Below are positions 53,000 through 62,022 of a DNA stretch of 64,000 bases, piece by piece. A model generated the notes under the pieces. That model was not told where the DNA came from, ran no database searches, and saw only the letters and a list, made by a program, of their open reading frames with translations. The stretch's first letter is position 1, and each line of letters begins with the position of its first letter. This DNA is from Nitrososphaerota archaeon (lineage in GTDB: Archaea > Thermoproteota > Nitrososphaeria > Nitrososphaerales > CADDZS01), in NCBI GenBank assembly GCA_021325255.1, contig JAJPHP010000060.1, positions 1-64,000 of the forward strand, written 5' to 3'. The position numbers were made by a program, and so were the translations under genes.

Positions 53000-53938
53000 A
53001 TGGTTGACATCATAACTTCTATCCTCGCGGCCAGCATTCCTCTTTCAATGCCTATCCTCCTCGCTGCGCTCGGCGAGGTCTTCGCGGAGAGGTCTGGCGT
53101 GATAAACATGGGCATAGAGGGGATAATGGGACTGTCTGCTTTTTCTTCGCTCTGGGTGACCTTCACGACGGGCTCGTATGTCCTCGGAATATTGACTGCG
53201 CTAGGCGCAGCGGGCATCCTCGGATTGCTCCACTCTTTTGCCTGCATCAGGATTGGAGTGAATCAGCTAATCATGGGGCTGCTGATCTTCACGCTGGGAA
53301 ACGCGATTGCCGATTTCTCGTACCGGAGGATAATCAGCGTGCAGGTTCCTCTCGTTAGACCGCTGCAGCCAATCGATGTCCCCTTCCTGAGCCACATTCC
53401 GTATCTTGGACCCATACTCTTCAGTCAGAACCTTTTGGTCTACTTTGCTTTCGCGCTTGCTTTCATTCTTGGTTTTGTACTCTACCGGACGACTTGGGGT
53501 CTCAAGATAAGGAGTGTCGGAGAAAATCCTGAGGCGGCGGATTCTGCAGGGATTAACGTCAACCTCGTGCGACTGATATGCGTTGTATTCGGAGCGATGC
53601 TTGCGGGCATTGCGGGCGCTTCGCTCACTCTGGGATATCTTGGCATTTACAACACTGGCGATACAATCGTCGCGGGCCGAGGATGGATTGCCCTAGTGGT
53701 GGTAATCTTTTCGAGCTGGAGCCCGTACAGGGCGATCCTGGGAAGCTGGATATTCGGTCTCGGGTTTTCCATAGCTTTTACTTTTATTGGAATCGGGAGC
53801 ACGTTCTTCGGAAACTCGAGTAGCGCGCCCTACTTTCTCCAGATGATTCCCTACATTTTTGCCCTGGCTGTGATTGTGATTTTCCGAAGAGGCATCCGCC
53901 AGCCTTCTGCCCTTACTGTGCCTTACAGACGTAAGTGA
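53000..53938 (+). CDS. BMP-type ABC transporter permease 2 (NupQ-like)
   Basis: The 312-residue protein has the matching pattern: LGEVFAERSGVINMGIEGIMGLSAFSSLWV, IRSVGENPEAADSAGINVNLVRLICVVFGAMLAGIAGASLTLGYLG, and about eight helices. It lies 3 bp after permease 1 and 214 bp before the binding-protein gene, which has its own operator. Confidence 0.9.
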   Translation: MVDIITSILAASIPLSMPILLAALGEVFAERSGVINMGIEGIMGLSAFSSLWVTFTTGSYVLGILTALGAAGILGLLHSFACIRIGVNQLIMGLLIFTLGNAIADFSYRRIISVQVPLVRPLQPIDVPFLSHIPYLGPILFSQNLLVYFAFALAFILGFVLYRTTWGLKIRSVGENPEAADSAGINVNLVRLICVVFGAMLAGIAGASLTLGYLGIYNTGDTIVAGRGWIALVVVIFSSWSPYRAILGSWIFGLGFSIAFTFIGIGSTFFGNSSSAPYFLQMIPYIFALAVIVIFRRGIRQPSALTVPYRRK

Positions 53939-54046
53939 GCAACTCAACAACATCTCCAAGAGAATCGCACCGTTGTGTTGTCGGCCCCCTCTACACTTTC
54001 TCTTCACAGAGACAGCAAGGCCTGCTGATTTGTGAAAGAAATAGTC

Positions 54047-54081
54047 ATTCTCATTGTTGATGATCGTGTACCTGCTTTATA
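54047..54081 (+). promoter_or_regulatory. regulon promoter 11 (BMP protein)
   Basis: Plus strand: ATTCTCA-N4-TGATGAT at 54047-54064, CGT, 8 bp, TTTATA at 54076-54081. Shares the TGATGATCGTGT block with promoter 10. Confidence 0.75.
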
Positions 54082-54152
54082 GTCCAATGCAGGCTTACAG
54101 TACAATCAATGGATCTTCCTATTAACGGAACGAAGAGGAGAAGAAAAGAAAA

Positions 54153-55304
54153 TTGAAACTAAATCATAGAAGAGGAATTTCAACAGCAACAACGGCCACA
54201 GTGATAGCCGCGATCGTAATCATTGCAGGAATCTCGACTTACTACTTCATGTTCCCGAATACGATTACAGTAACAACCACTCAGACAACTACTACCTCTA
54301 CTAGTAGCAAGACAACCACGACTACCTCCACCACCTCAGCACATCAGTACAAGCTCGCACTCGTAGTCGGTGGCGATGAAACAGACGATGGCTTCAACGC
54401 CGTCGCAATCCAGGCAGCCCAGATGATTCAAACACTGTATGGATGGCAGGTCTCGATTTCAAGAGACGTCGCATATTCTGATCAGGATAGAATTCTTGCA
54501 ACGTACGCTCAACAGGGCTACGACGTGGTGTGGGCCCATGGTGGTCAATTCCTTGGAAGCACTGTCTTTGGCAATATTTCGTCTATCTACCCGCACACAA
54601 TATTCATCCAATCACCAGGCCCCAGTACAACCGAACTCAAGTACGCAAACACAAACCTGACCAAGAACATGGTCGTCCTCGGTCCGTCATTCCAAGTCAC
54701 TGGGTACTACCTTGCTGGCGTCCTTGCTGGCGAGATGACCAAGACCGGAGCAGTGGGTGTAATCATCGGTCAGTGGTATGACTATCTGTCCGAGGAGTTC
54801 TATGCATTCCAGGTAGGAGTAAACAGCACTAACAACAACGTCAAGGTCTACGCAAGAGTTGCTGGCACGTGGGCTGACCCAAATACCGGCTTCCAGATAG
54901 CTCAGACACTGATCACGACGCAGCACGTTGACATAATAGCTCAGATCGCGGACGCAACAGGAAGAGGCGTAATTTCTGCTGCACAGCAATACAACGTTTC
55001 GATCATCGGCACCGTCGCAGATCAAGCAAATCTTGCCCCGAGCATCACGATGACCAGTGTGATGATGAATACGAGCGCATTCATCGACTCGGTGATCGTG
55101 AGAATCATGAACGGGTCATTCAGCGCAATCGGTGGAACTGTGATCAACATGAACCTTGGTTACCTCGCGCCGTATCACAACTACAACAGCACAATCCCAC
55201 AGTCGGTCAAGCAACTAGTCAAGACGACTGAGACTCAGATCGTTCAGGGCTCAATCACAGTGCCGGAAATTATCACGACGAATCCGCCACCTGATCCAAA
55301 ATAA
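54153..55304 (+). CDS. BMP family substrate-binding protein
   Basis: The 383-residue protein starts at TTG with a helix (TVIAAIVIIAGISTYYFM), a Thr/Ser stalk, then a PnrA/BMP domain: YKLALVVGGDETDDGFNAVAIQAAQMI, GYDVVWAHGGQFLGSTV, FQVTGYYLAGVLAGEMTKTGAVGVIIG and YLAPYHNYNSTIP. Bacterial relatives bind purine nucleosides. Together with the linked AllFGH genes, a purine-derived or ureide ligand is inferred. Confidence 0.88.
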   Translation: MKLNHRRGISTATTATVIAAIVIIAGISTYYFMFPNTITVTTTQTTTTSTSSKTTTTTSTTSAHQYKLALVVGGDETDDGFNAVAIQAAQMIQTLYGWQVSISRDVAYSDQDRILATYAQQGYDVVWAHGGQFLGSTVFGNISSIYPHTIFIQSPGPSTTELKYANTNLTKNMVVLGPSFQVTGYYLAGVLAGEMTKTGAVGVIIGQWYDYLSEEFYAFQVGVNSTNNNVKVYARVAGTWADPNTGFQIAQTLITTQHVDIIAQIADATGRGVISAAQQYNVSIIGTVADQANLAPSITMTSVMMNTSAFIDSVIVRIMNGSFSAIGGTVINMNLGYLAPYHNYNSTIPQSVKQLVKTTETQIVQGSITVPEIITTNPPPDPK

Positions 55305-55364
55305 GCTCTTCCTAGAAGGAGGGAAGGATAGTCGCAGGGGAGACCACGGCAAGATCACAAAGGC

Positions 55365-55402
55365 GCAGGCTCCTGCTCCTCTCCCCTCTTTTCTCTCTTT
55401 TC
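55365..55402 (+). terminator. terminator after the BMP gene
   Basis: A short GCAGG-CT-CCTGC repeat (55365-55376) is followed by a C/T-rich run (CTCTTTTCTCTCTTTTC). The strong expression usually needed for a binding protein fits a terminator between it and the ATPase gene. Confidence 0.4.
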
Positions 55403-55439
55403 ACTCCTCCATGCTGATTGTCGTTAGTGTGCCGAGAAG

Positions 55440-57014
55440 ATGATGAATACAATGACATCCTTGCAGCAGATCAAAGAGAGCGCCAATGAATCCACTATCG
55501 TCTCGATGAGAGGGATTACCAAGCGCTTTCCCGGAGGCGTCGTCGCAGTTGACAACGTAGATTTCGAATTGTCAAGCGGGGAGATCCACGCGCTTCTCGG
55601 GGAAAACGGCGCTGGAAAGACAACACTGATGAATATTCTGTATGGTCTCTACTCGTCAGATAGCGGTCATATGTTCGTCGATGGCAGGCCTGTCTCGATC
55701 AAGTCGCCAAGAGACGCAATTCAGCTTGGGATTGGGATGGTCCACCAGAACTTTCAACTCATCCCAAGAATGACCGTTTCCGAAAATATTGTTCTTGGTT
55801 TGAAATCTGAGAGACCCCCCTTGCTCGAATTGGAGAAGGCCTCATCGAAAATCAAGGAACTCTCTTCTTCATACGGCCTACGCGTCAACCCGGCCGCGAG
55901 GGTGGAGCAACTCTCGATGGGTGAGAGGCAGAAGGTCGAGATCGTGAAGGCTCTCTACCGCAAGGCAAGGGTACTGATTCTCGACGAACCCACTTCCGTC
56001 CTAACCCCTCAGGAAGGCGAGGAACTGTTCAAGCTGCTCGATTCGATGACCGAGGAGGGTAAGACCGTGGTACTTATCACGCATAAACTTCCCGAGGTGA
56101 TGGCAATCAGCCAACGGGTGACAGTACTCAGACATGGAAAGGTCGTCGCAAACCTTGAAACGAAACTCACGAGCGCGGCTGAACTTGCCGGCTACATGGT
56201 AGGGCACGAGATTTCGCTGAAGGAGGCAGGCAAAGTAGAGGCTTCCCATAAGGAAAGAAACACCCTGCTGGAACTGAAGAATGTCTCGGCTTTGAATGAC
56301 AAGGGTCTCTTAGGCGTGAATGATCTTTCGCTTTCCCTTTACGAGGGAGAAATCCTCGGGATAGCAGGGGTCGCGGGCAACGGGCAGAGAGAACTTGCGG
56401 AAGTGATCACAGGATTGAGGCACGTCACGGACGGAGAGGTATTATTCAAAGGAAGAGTGGTAACCAACGGGCCTCCATCGCGGAGCATTGAGCTAGGTAT
56501 CCGATACATACCAGAAGACAGACTGGGGTCTGGAGTAATACCTGATTTCACGATTGCAGACAATCTTGTCCTCGAAAGAAGGAGGAAGAACCCATTCTCC
56601 AAGAACTGGCTACTCGAACGCAAGGCAATCGAAGACAACGCCGCTGCACTTTTGAGCGAGTATGATATCGTCGCCCCGAACCCCAATGTCACTGCGAGGA
56701 CTCTGTCGGGTGGAAACCTGCAAAAACTGATCCTCGCAAAAGTCCTTTCGGGGAATCCGAAGGTACTCGTAGCTTCGCAACCGACGGCGGGGCTCGACGT
56801 AGGAGCAGCCCAGTTCATTCGAAATAAATTGAGGCAGGAGGCGGCACGCGGAGTTGGCATACTTTTGATTTCGGGTGATTTGAATGAACTTATTTCCCTC
56901 AGTGACAGGATCGCGGTAATGTACGAGGGAAAAGTCACCGGAATTGTTCCAGCCTCAGAGTCGGAAATAGAGGAGATAGGTCTCTTAATGGGAGGCGCCG
57001 GTAGGCAAGCATGA
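55440..57014 (+). CDS. BMP-type ABC transporter double ATPase (NupO-like)
   Basis: The 524-residue protein has two nucleotide-binding domains. NBD1 has LLGENGAGKTTL, MVHQNFQLI, LSMGERQKVEI and VLILDEPTSVL. NBD2 is weaker: GIAGVAGNGQRELAEV, IRYIPEDRLGSGV, LSGGNLQKLIL and VLVASQPTAGLDVGA, where the Walker A Lys and Walker B Asp are replaced, as is normal for this RbsA/NupO-type ATPase. Start ATG 55440; GTG/ATG alternatives are near. It overlaps the AllH gene by ATGA. Confidence 0.9.
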   Translation: MMNTMTSLQQIKESANESTIVSMRGITKRFPGGVVAVDNVDFELSSGEIHALLGENGAGKTTLMNILYGLYSSDSGHMFVDGRPVSIKSPRDAIQLGIGMVHQNFQLIPRMTVSENIVLGLKSERPPLLELEKASSKIKELSSSYGLRVNPAARVEQLSMGERQKVEIVKALYRKARVLILDEPTSVLTPQEGEELFKLLDSMTEEGKTVVLITHKLPEVMAISQRVTVLRHGKVVANLETKLTSAAELAGYMVGHEISLKEAGKVEASHKERNTLLELKNVSALNDKGLLGVNDLSLSLYEGEILGIAGVAGNGQRELAEVITGLRHVTDGEVLFKGRVVTNGPPSRSIELGIRYIPEDRLGSGVIPDFTIADNLVLERRRKNPFSKNWLLERKAIEDNAAALLSEYDIVAPNPNVTARTLSGGNLQKLILAKVLSGNPKVLVASQPTAGLDVGAAQFIRNKLRQEAARGVGILLISGDLNELISLSDRIAVMYEGKVTGIVPASESEIEEIGLLMGGAGRQA

Positions 57015-57976
57015 TCGCTTCGAGTTCAATGATTTTTCAAGCGGATTCGATAGGGTCCGAAGTGCTCTCGATACTTAGGTCAGATTATGAGGGTCATCAA
57101 CCAACTGGCGGGACGGTACACAGTGTTTTCGACAAGGCGTTTAACATCCTCTCCGCCCACGAAGTGCTCGTCGGCGTCGTAACAAGTAGTGTTGGTGAGG
57201 GACCATTCAACGTCGTTCTTCCCACCGATTCAAGCCTGAAGGAATTGGGCGTGAGGAGAGGAGAAAAGTGCATCATAACTGAGGATTCTTTCAAAATAGG
57301 AAGTTCATTGTCAATTAGAACTCTTGGTTCGCGCATCTACTCTTCGGAACACAATTTCACGTCACGTCTCCTTCAGCCTTCAGAAATCAGGTCCAACGTC
57401 AAGACGATGGAAGAGATTGTTCGAAGTCGCGGGCGCTTTGAGGGGCTGGGCCCCCTCATCGGAGCACCCAAACACGGGAGCGGAACGAGCATCGACCTCT
57501 TTCGAAGACAAACTCTGAGCAAGGTCGCTGACCTGTTGAGAGCAATTGAAGAGAAAGAAATCAATGGTGTCGAAGAATCTGCGGGCGCTCTGGTAGGAAT
57601 AGGGTATGGCCTGACACCGGCTGCGGATGATCTTCTCTGCGGGATTATGCTGAGCTCCTATCTTCTTACGGAGAACCTGGGAGGAGATCTTGAGACGGTT
57701 CGGAGGATGAATCAAATCATCGCATCGCGCTCCGAGGAACGGACGACAGTTCTGTCTTCGCAACATCTAAAGCAAGCGGCACTAGGCAATGGAAATGAGT
57801 TCAGCGTCGGAACGGTCAGAGACTTAGCGACCAGTCACAATAACACAGACATTGAAAGCTCTGCTGCCAAGCTCCTCGCAGTTGGTTCCACATCGGGAAC
57901 AGATAACGCAATTGGAATTATACTTGGATCATACCTAGCTTTGAAAATGCTGCCACATTTTGGTTACAGAAGGTGA
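57011..57976 (+). CDS. allH: DUF2877 protein, oxamate carbamoyltransferase subunit AllH-like
   Basis: The 321-residue protein has the DUF2877 (YlbF) core: HEVLVGVVTSSVGEGPFNVVLP, then GALVGIGYGLTPAADDLLCGIMLSSYLL, with the acidic DD in the G-LTP motif, and near the end TSGTDNAIGIILGSYLALK. AllH is one of three subunits of the bacterial oxamate carbamoyltransferase. It overlaps the ATPase gene and the FdrA gene by 4 bp each, so all are translated together. Confidence 0.82.
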   Translation: MIASSSMIFQADSIGSEVLSILRSDYEGHQPTGGTVHSVFDKAFNILSAHEVLVGVVTSSVGEGPFNVVLPTDSSLKELGVRRGEKCIITEDSFKIGSSLSIRTLGSRIYSSEHNFTSRLLQPSEIRSNVKTMEEIVRSRGRFEGLGPLIGAPKHGSGTSIDLFRRQTLSKVADLLRAIEEKEINGVEESAGALVGIGYGLTPAADDLLCGIMLSSYLLTENLGGDLETVRRMNQIIASRSEERTTVLSSQHLKQAALGNGNEFSVGTVRDLATSHNNTDIESSAAKLLAVGSTSGTDNAIGIILGSYLALKMLPHFGYRR

Positions 57977-59580
57977 GAGGGGTTACAATGTCGGTTAGAA
58001 GGCTCGAAGTAAGGAAAGAGAACTATCGAGATTCAATCACCATGCTCAGAATATCAAATGAGCTTGGGAAACTGGAAGGAGTGACTCAGGCCGCCGCGGT
58101 CATGGGTACTCAGCTGAACAGGAAGATACTCAAAGACCTTGGATTTTCGGGCCCTGATGTTGAAAGCGCGAAGGCCGATGACATGATCATCGCGATCGAG
58201 GCCAACGAGCAGAAATTCGTTGACCGGGCGTTCGGGCGAGCCAACGAGCTCCTAAGTACGACTTCTTCTGCCGGTGTATTGGCAAAGCCCCTCCCGAAGA
58301 GCCTTGAAGCAGCAATTGCACAAACGCCGGACGCAAACATGGTAGTCATCTCGGTTCCAGGCCAATTTGCAAAGCGAGAAGCCCAAAAGGCCCTAACAAG
58401 CGGACTCAATGTGTTTCTCTTCAGCAGCAATGTGAGTGTTGAAGATGAACTCGAACTAAAGCAGCTCGCCCTTTCGCGAAATCTCCTCATTATGGGCCCT
58501 GACTGCGGAACTTCGATCATAAACAATACAGTGCTCGGATTTGGGAATGTTCTCCACTCCGGACCCGTTGGGATTGTTTCTGCATCGGGTACGGGTCTGC
58601 AGCAGGTATCAACGCTGCTAGACAGTGCAGGGATCGGAGTATCCCACGGAATAGGGACTGGGGGCAACGACGTCTCCGATAAGGTCGGCGGCCTCATGAT
58701 GATGAAAGGCATCGAGCTTCTCGACCACGATCCATCAACAAAGGTCATCGTTCTAATCTCTAAACCGCCTGGCGAGAGGACGGCGCGCAAAGTCCTTGAA
58801 GTTGCCTCTGGATGCAGCAAGCCCGTAATTGTCAATTTCCTCGGTCTGAAGGAACATTCCGAAGCAGGAACCAGCTGCACTTTTGCCCTAACTCTTGATG
58901 AAGCAGCAGCTATCGCGGCAAAGAAAATTGAAGAAATTGGAACCTATGCAAAAATCGATTCGAATGGAAAGCGTCCGCTGATTGATGAAAATATCATAGT
59001 TTCGGAATCTTTGAGGCTCTCCCCGTCGCAGAGATACGTCAGGGGACTTTACTCTGGAGGTACGCTGTGCTACGAGGCTCAGGTGGTCATGAGGCCCATG
59101 CTCGGAGAAATCCGCTCGAACGTTCCGCTGGTCAAAGCCATGCGCATTGCGGGTGACCAAGATTTTCCTGAAGGACACCTATGCATCGACATGGGCGCTG
59201 AGGAGTTTGTCGTTGGAAGGGCCCACCCCATGATTGATTACACGCTACGAAAGTTGCGGATCATGGGTGAGGCGAAAAAGCGGACAGTTGCGGTAATTCT
59301 TCTCGATGTACTGCTCGGATATGGTTCCAATCCTGATCCTGCTTCAGAACTTGTCCCCGTCATAGCTGAGGCGAAGAACCTTGCAGAGCAAGATGGCAGG
59401 TATCTTTCCTTTGTAGCTTCAATCATTGGAACGAATGGAGACCCTCAGGGACTAGAAAGGCAGACCAGAATGTTGAGAGATGCTAGAGTGGTCCTCGAAC
59501 CGAGCAACGCTGCCGCTGCAAGGTCCGCGGCAAGAATAGCGCTTCGCGGGATGGCTCAGGAGGTCTCTGTCAGAGCTTGA
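57973..59580 (+). CDS. fdrA: FdrA family protein, oxamate carbamoyltransferase subunit AllF-like
   Basis: The 535-residue protein has the FdrA layout: an N-terminal ACT-like part (DSITMLRISNELGKLEGVTQAAAVMGT), a CoA-binding and ligase-type domain (LIMGPDCGTSIINNTVLGFGNVLHSGPVGIVSASGTGLQQVSTLLDSAGIGVSHGIGTGGNDVSDKVGG), then YVRGLYSGGTLCYEAQVVM and PEGHLCIDMGAEEFVVGRAHPMIDYTLR. Family relation to succinyl-CoA synthetase alpha is clear, but the partner genes point to AllF. Start GTG 57973 overlaps the AllH stop. Confidence 0.88.
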   Translation: MRGVTMSVRRLEVRKENYRDSITMLRISNELGKLEGVTQAAAVMGTQLNRKILKDLGFSGPDVESAKADDMIIAIEANEQKFVDRAFGRANELLSTTSSAGVLAKPLPKSLEAAIAQTPDANMVVISVPGQFAKREAQKALTSGLNVFLFSSNVSVEDELELKQLALSRNLLIMGPDCGTSIINNTVLGFGNVLHSGPVGIVSASGTGLQQVSTLLDSAGIGVSHGIGTGGNDVSDKVGGLMMMKGIELLDHDPSTKVIVLISKPPGERTARKVLEVASGCSKPVIVNFLGLKEHSEAGTSCTFALTLDEAAAIAAKKIEEIGTYAKIDSNGKRPLIDENIIVSESLRLSPSQRYVRGLYSGGTLCYEAQVVMRPMLGEIRSNVPLVKAMRIAGDQDFPEGHLCIDMGAEEFVVGRAHPMIDYTLRKLRIMGEAKKRTVAVILLDVLLGYGSNPDPASELVPVIAEAKNLAEQDGRYLSFVASIIGTNGDPQGLERQTRMLRDARVVLEPSNAAAARSAARIALRGMAQEVSVRA

Positions 59581-59765
59581 GTGAATCATCGAACAACGGT
59601 TCAAGTATACTTGGAAAGGAGCTGCTCGTCATTTGCATGGGCGTGTCTACGTTCGCAGATGACTTGGAGAAGCAGGGAGTCAAGAAGGTTGTGAGGGTGG
59701 ACTGGAAGCCTCCCGCCACAGACGATGAGGAAATCCTGGAACTCCTCGATAAGCTTGGACCCTAA
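59577..59765 (+). CDS. 62-residue protein, detached AllF/AllG module
   Basis: The frame starts at TTG 59577, overlapping the FdrA stop (TTGA). After a short tail it reads LLVICMGVSTFADDLEKQGVKKVVRVDWKPPATDDEEILELLDKLGP. This resembles the segment (G-x-x-x-F-x-D-x-L-x-x-Q-G-...-VDWRPPAGGD-...-LL-x-x-L) that I associate with the N-terminus of bacterial DUF1116/AllG proteins, which is lacking in the AllG here. It is probably a separate subunit made by gene fission. I cannot confirm this without a search. Confidence 0.6.
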   Translation: MSESSNNGSSILGKELLVICMGVSTFADDLEKQGVKKVVRVDWKPPATDDEEILELLDKLGP

Positions 59766-59832
59766 GCATGCGATAGATTTCTCTCTGCCCTAATTATCCT
59801 ACTTGCGACGCTCTCTATAGATTGTTATCTTT

Positions 59833-61302
59833 TCAAGTGGCCGACGTAGTGTAGGTGGTTACAACCGTAGTCGAGTTTGTCGACGTGTAGGTTGTGACGC
59901 GCGTTGTCGTATAACTGCTTACTATCGTTGTGGTCGACACATTGGCCGCGAAGTTCAATTGAGCTCCAGCTCCAACCTTTGCAGCGTACGTGTCGACTAC
60001 CTTGCCGTTCTGCTCGACGCTTACTGTGATGTTGGACGGCTGCAGCGCAACGTTGAGCATAGCAACGCCGCTCGAGGAGTTTGCAGTGGAAGTCTGGTTG
60101 AACCCACCCGGCCCTGTGGCGACGGCTGTCATCCCGCTGCTCAGGCCGCCCACGGTAATCATCGAGCTCGAATACACTTGGAGATTGCTCCAAGTTACCT
60201 GCGAGATTTCTCCGTTTATGGAGGTTCGCTGCGACAGCTCGATCTGCGCAAGACCTCCGCTGCCTAAATTGGCCGGAAGCGTCGAGTTGGAGTAGATCAG
60301 AGTATTGTCAACGTAAAAGTCGATGTAACTCTTCCTGTCTGTGGCGATGGTCAATCTGTGGAAGGGGGTGTATGTTGGCTCGTTGATGAGAGCTAGTGTC
60401 TTGACGATACTCGAGCCTCCCGCGGAGACAAATGCTGACATCTGCAACGCGTTCGATGTGCAGGGGCTGTTGCATATCTCAGCGAAACTCACGACCATGT
60501 AATTTCCATTAGCGACGTAGGCCAGCGCCGCACCGTCGTATGGCGCGATTTCATAAGTGCACCCGGAACCGCCGCTGCCCAGATCCTGCTGGCAGGTGGA
60601 ATAATACGAGTGATATGGCAGGTAGGCATCCACCGAAAAGAGAGTGGCGTTCCCGGGTATCCCTCCGAGGTCGCCGTAAATGCTGATGTCGTCGAATGCC
60701 TCCTTGTCTCCCCAGAATTCGTGGTTAGGCCCGCAGGCACTCGGCCTGAAGCACGTCTGGAGGTTGACTGTCAATCCAGTAGAATTGGCAGATGCCCAGG
60801 CAGAGCCCGGTTCGATATCGCCCTGCCAGACCCATCGATTTCCTCCGTCGTTGTAGTTCACCACAGCGCCTGAGCCTCCCCCGCAGCAGGGGCCGTCGGA
60901 GGGAAAGTAACTCCTTCCCATGGGCGTACTCATCGGCGAGCTCACAACCGGGCCAGACCCAGCCTTTGCAAGCTGCAGGCCGTAACTTGTGCTTGAGCTT
61001 ACCGTACTATTTCTTACAACAGTTATGTAAGCGGAAGAGCCCGTGTACGTCGAGGTGAGGACAGAAGAGGACGTGACTGTAGAGAGCGGAGTAGTGCTCG
61101 CTAAGGAGGAAGAAGTAGTGGTGGAAGAAATCGGGTTACTGCTCGAAGTGGCAGTAGCCGAAGTTCCGCTCCCCGTCGTCGTTGTTGTTGTAACTTCAGT
61201 GTTACCTGTCTTCGGCAAAGCATAGTACGCCGCAACCGTTGCTCCAATAAGGATGATTAATACAATTACAATTATCGAAATCAGTATTCTAGTCGAAGCC
61301 AT
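59833..61302 (-). CDS. surface protein with concanavalin-like domain
   Basis: The 489-residue protein has an N-terminal helix (ILISIIVIVLIILIGATVAAYYAL), a Thr/Ser stalk to about residue 85, then a beta-rich domain. The segment FHRLTIATDRKSYIDFYVDNTLIYSNS, followed by INGEISQVTWSNLQVYSS, resembles a LamG/concanavalin-type sheet that often binds sugars. About ten cysteines occur (DGPCCGGGSG and more). A C-terminal Thr-rich tail follows. It is probably a cell-surface carbohydrate-binding protein; no catalytic residues are clear. Confidence 0.6.
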   Translation of the reverse strand: MASTRILISIIVIVLIILIGATVAAYYALPKTGNTEVTTTTTTGSGTSATATSSSNPISSTTTSSSLASTTPLSTVTSSSVLTSTYTGSSAYITVVRNSTVSSSTSYGLQLAKAGSGPVVSSPMSTPMGRSYFPSDGPCCGGGSGAVVNYNDGGNRWVWQGDIEPGSAWASANSTGLTVNLQTCFRPSACGPNHEFWGDKEAFDDISIYGDLGGIPGNATLFSVDAYLPYHSYYSTCQQDLGSGGSGCTYEIAPYDGAALAYVANGNYMVVSFAEICNSPCTSNALQMSAFVSAGGSSIVKTLALINEPTYTPFHRLTIATDRKSYIDFYVDNTLIYSNSTLPANLGSGGLAQIELSQRTSINGEISQVTWSNLQVYSSSMITVGGLSSGMTAVATGPGGFNQTSTANSSSGVAMLNVALQPSNITVSVEQNGKVVDTYAAKVGAGAQLNFAANVSTTTIVSSYTTTRVTTYTSTNSTTVVTTYTTSAT

Positions 61303-61640
61303 CTCAAGCTCTCGCTCCCTTTTCTTCTTCCCCTTTTCAATGTGCTGTAAGAAAATTGCATGTCGACGTCGAGTTTTTGCGCGTAGGTAAGAAGGAAGGG
61401 GCAGTAGTTAGCGATTTAATGTAGAAGCAACAGTTTTCAGGAATATTTGAAAGAGCAACTTACCCAGAAGCAAAATACTGCTTTCTTGCTGCCGTGGCAT
61501 TTTCTCTGTCATGTATGCAGCGTTTTGGGTTTTTCAGTGTGTAACCTTTTTCACTCGGATTGAAACTACTCACCGCATTCCTTTTCTCTTTGAACTTGTT
61601 TCTCGTTTGTAACAAGTAAGGCCGGTGTTCACGATACAAC
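61303..61640. other. intergenic region
   Basis: This 338-bp stretch contains pyrimidine-rich DNA at its left, upstream of the surface-protein gene on the minus strand, and AT-rich DNA near 61440-61490. No gene is supported. Confidence 0.4.
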
Positions 61641-62003
61641 TTGAAGGAGATAGAATCGGTGAAGAGCGAGAAGTACATCTACCTGACGACAAAGGGCAGG
61701 AAGACCGGAAAAACGCACATGGTTGAACTTTGGTTTGCACTCGCAGACGGGAAGGTATACTTGAGCCATGAGGGGGAGCACACGGACTGGATGAAGAACG
61801 CACTGAAGAACGAAAAGGTTGGAGTCAGGATCGGCTCTGTTAACTTTGCAACCGCCAGGGTGGCGCAAGAAGGGAGCTCGTCAAGGGAGCAGGGAAAGAA
61901 GGTGCTGTACGAGAAGTATTATGGACCAACAAGCCAAGAGAAGCTTGACGATTGGTTCTCGCTTTCAACGCTGATTGAGCTGACGCCTCTGCTACAGAAA
62001 TGA
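61641..62003 (+). CDS. deazaflavin (F420)-dependent nitroreductase-like protein
   Basis: The 120-residue protein has the Ddn/DUF385-type motif YIYLTTKGRKTGKTHMVELWFALADGKVYL and GEHTDWMKNALKNEKVGVRIG, with the split beta-barrel fold of F420- or flavin-binding oxidoreductases. Substrate unknown. It ends 19 bp before the convergent tandem SagB-like gene, another reductive enzyme. Confidence 0.82.
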   Translation: MKEIESVKSEKYIYLTTKGRKTGKTHMVELWFALADGKVYLSHEGEHTDWMKNALKNEKVGVRIGSVNFATARVAQEGSSSREQGKKVLYEKYYGPTSQEKLDDWFSLSTLIELTPLLQK

Positions 62004-62022
62004 AAGCTCCCTCAATTTCAAA

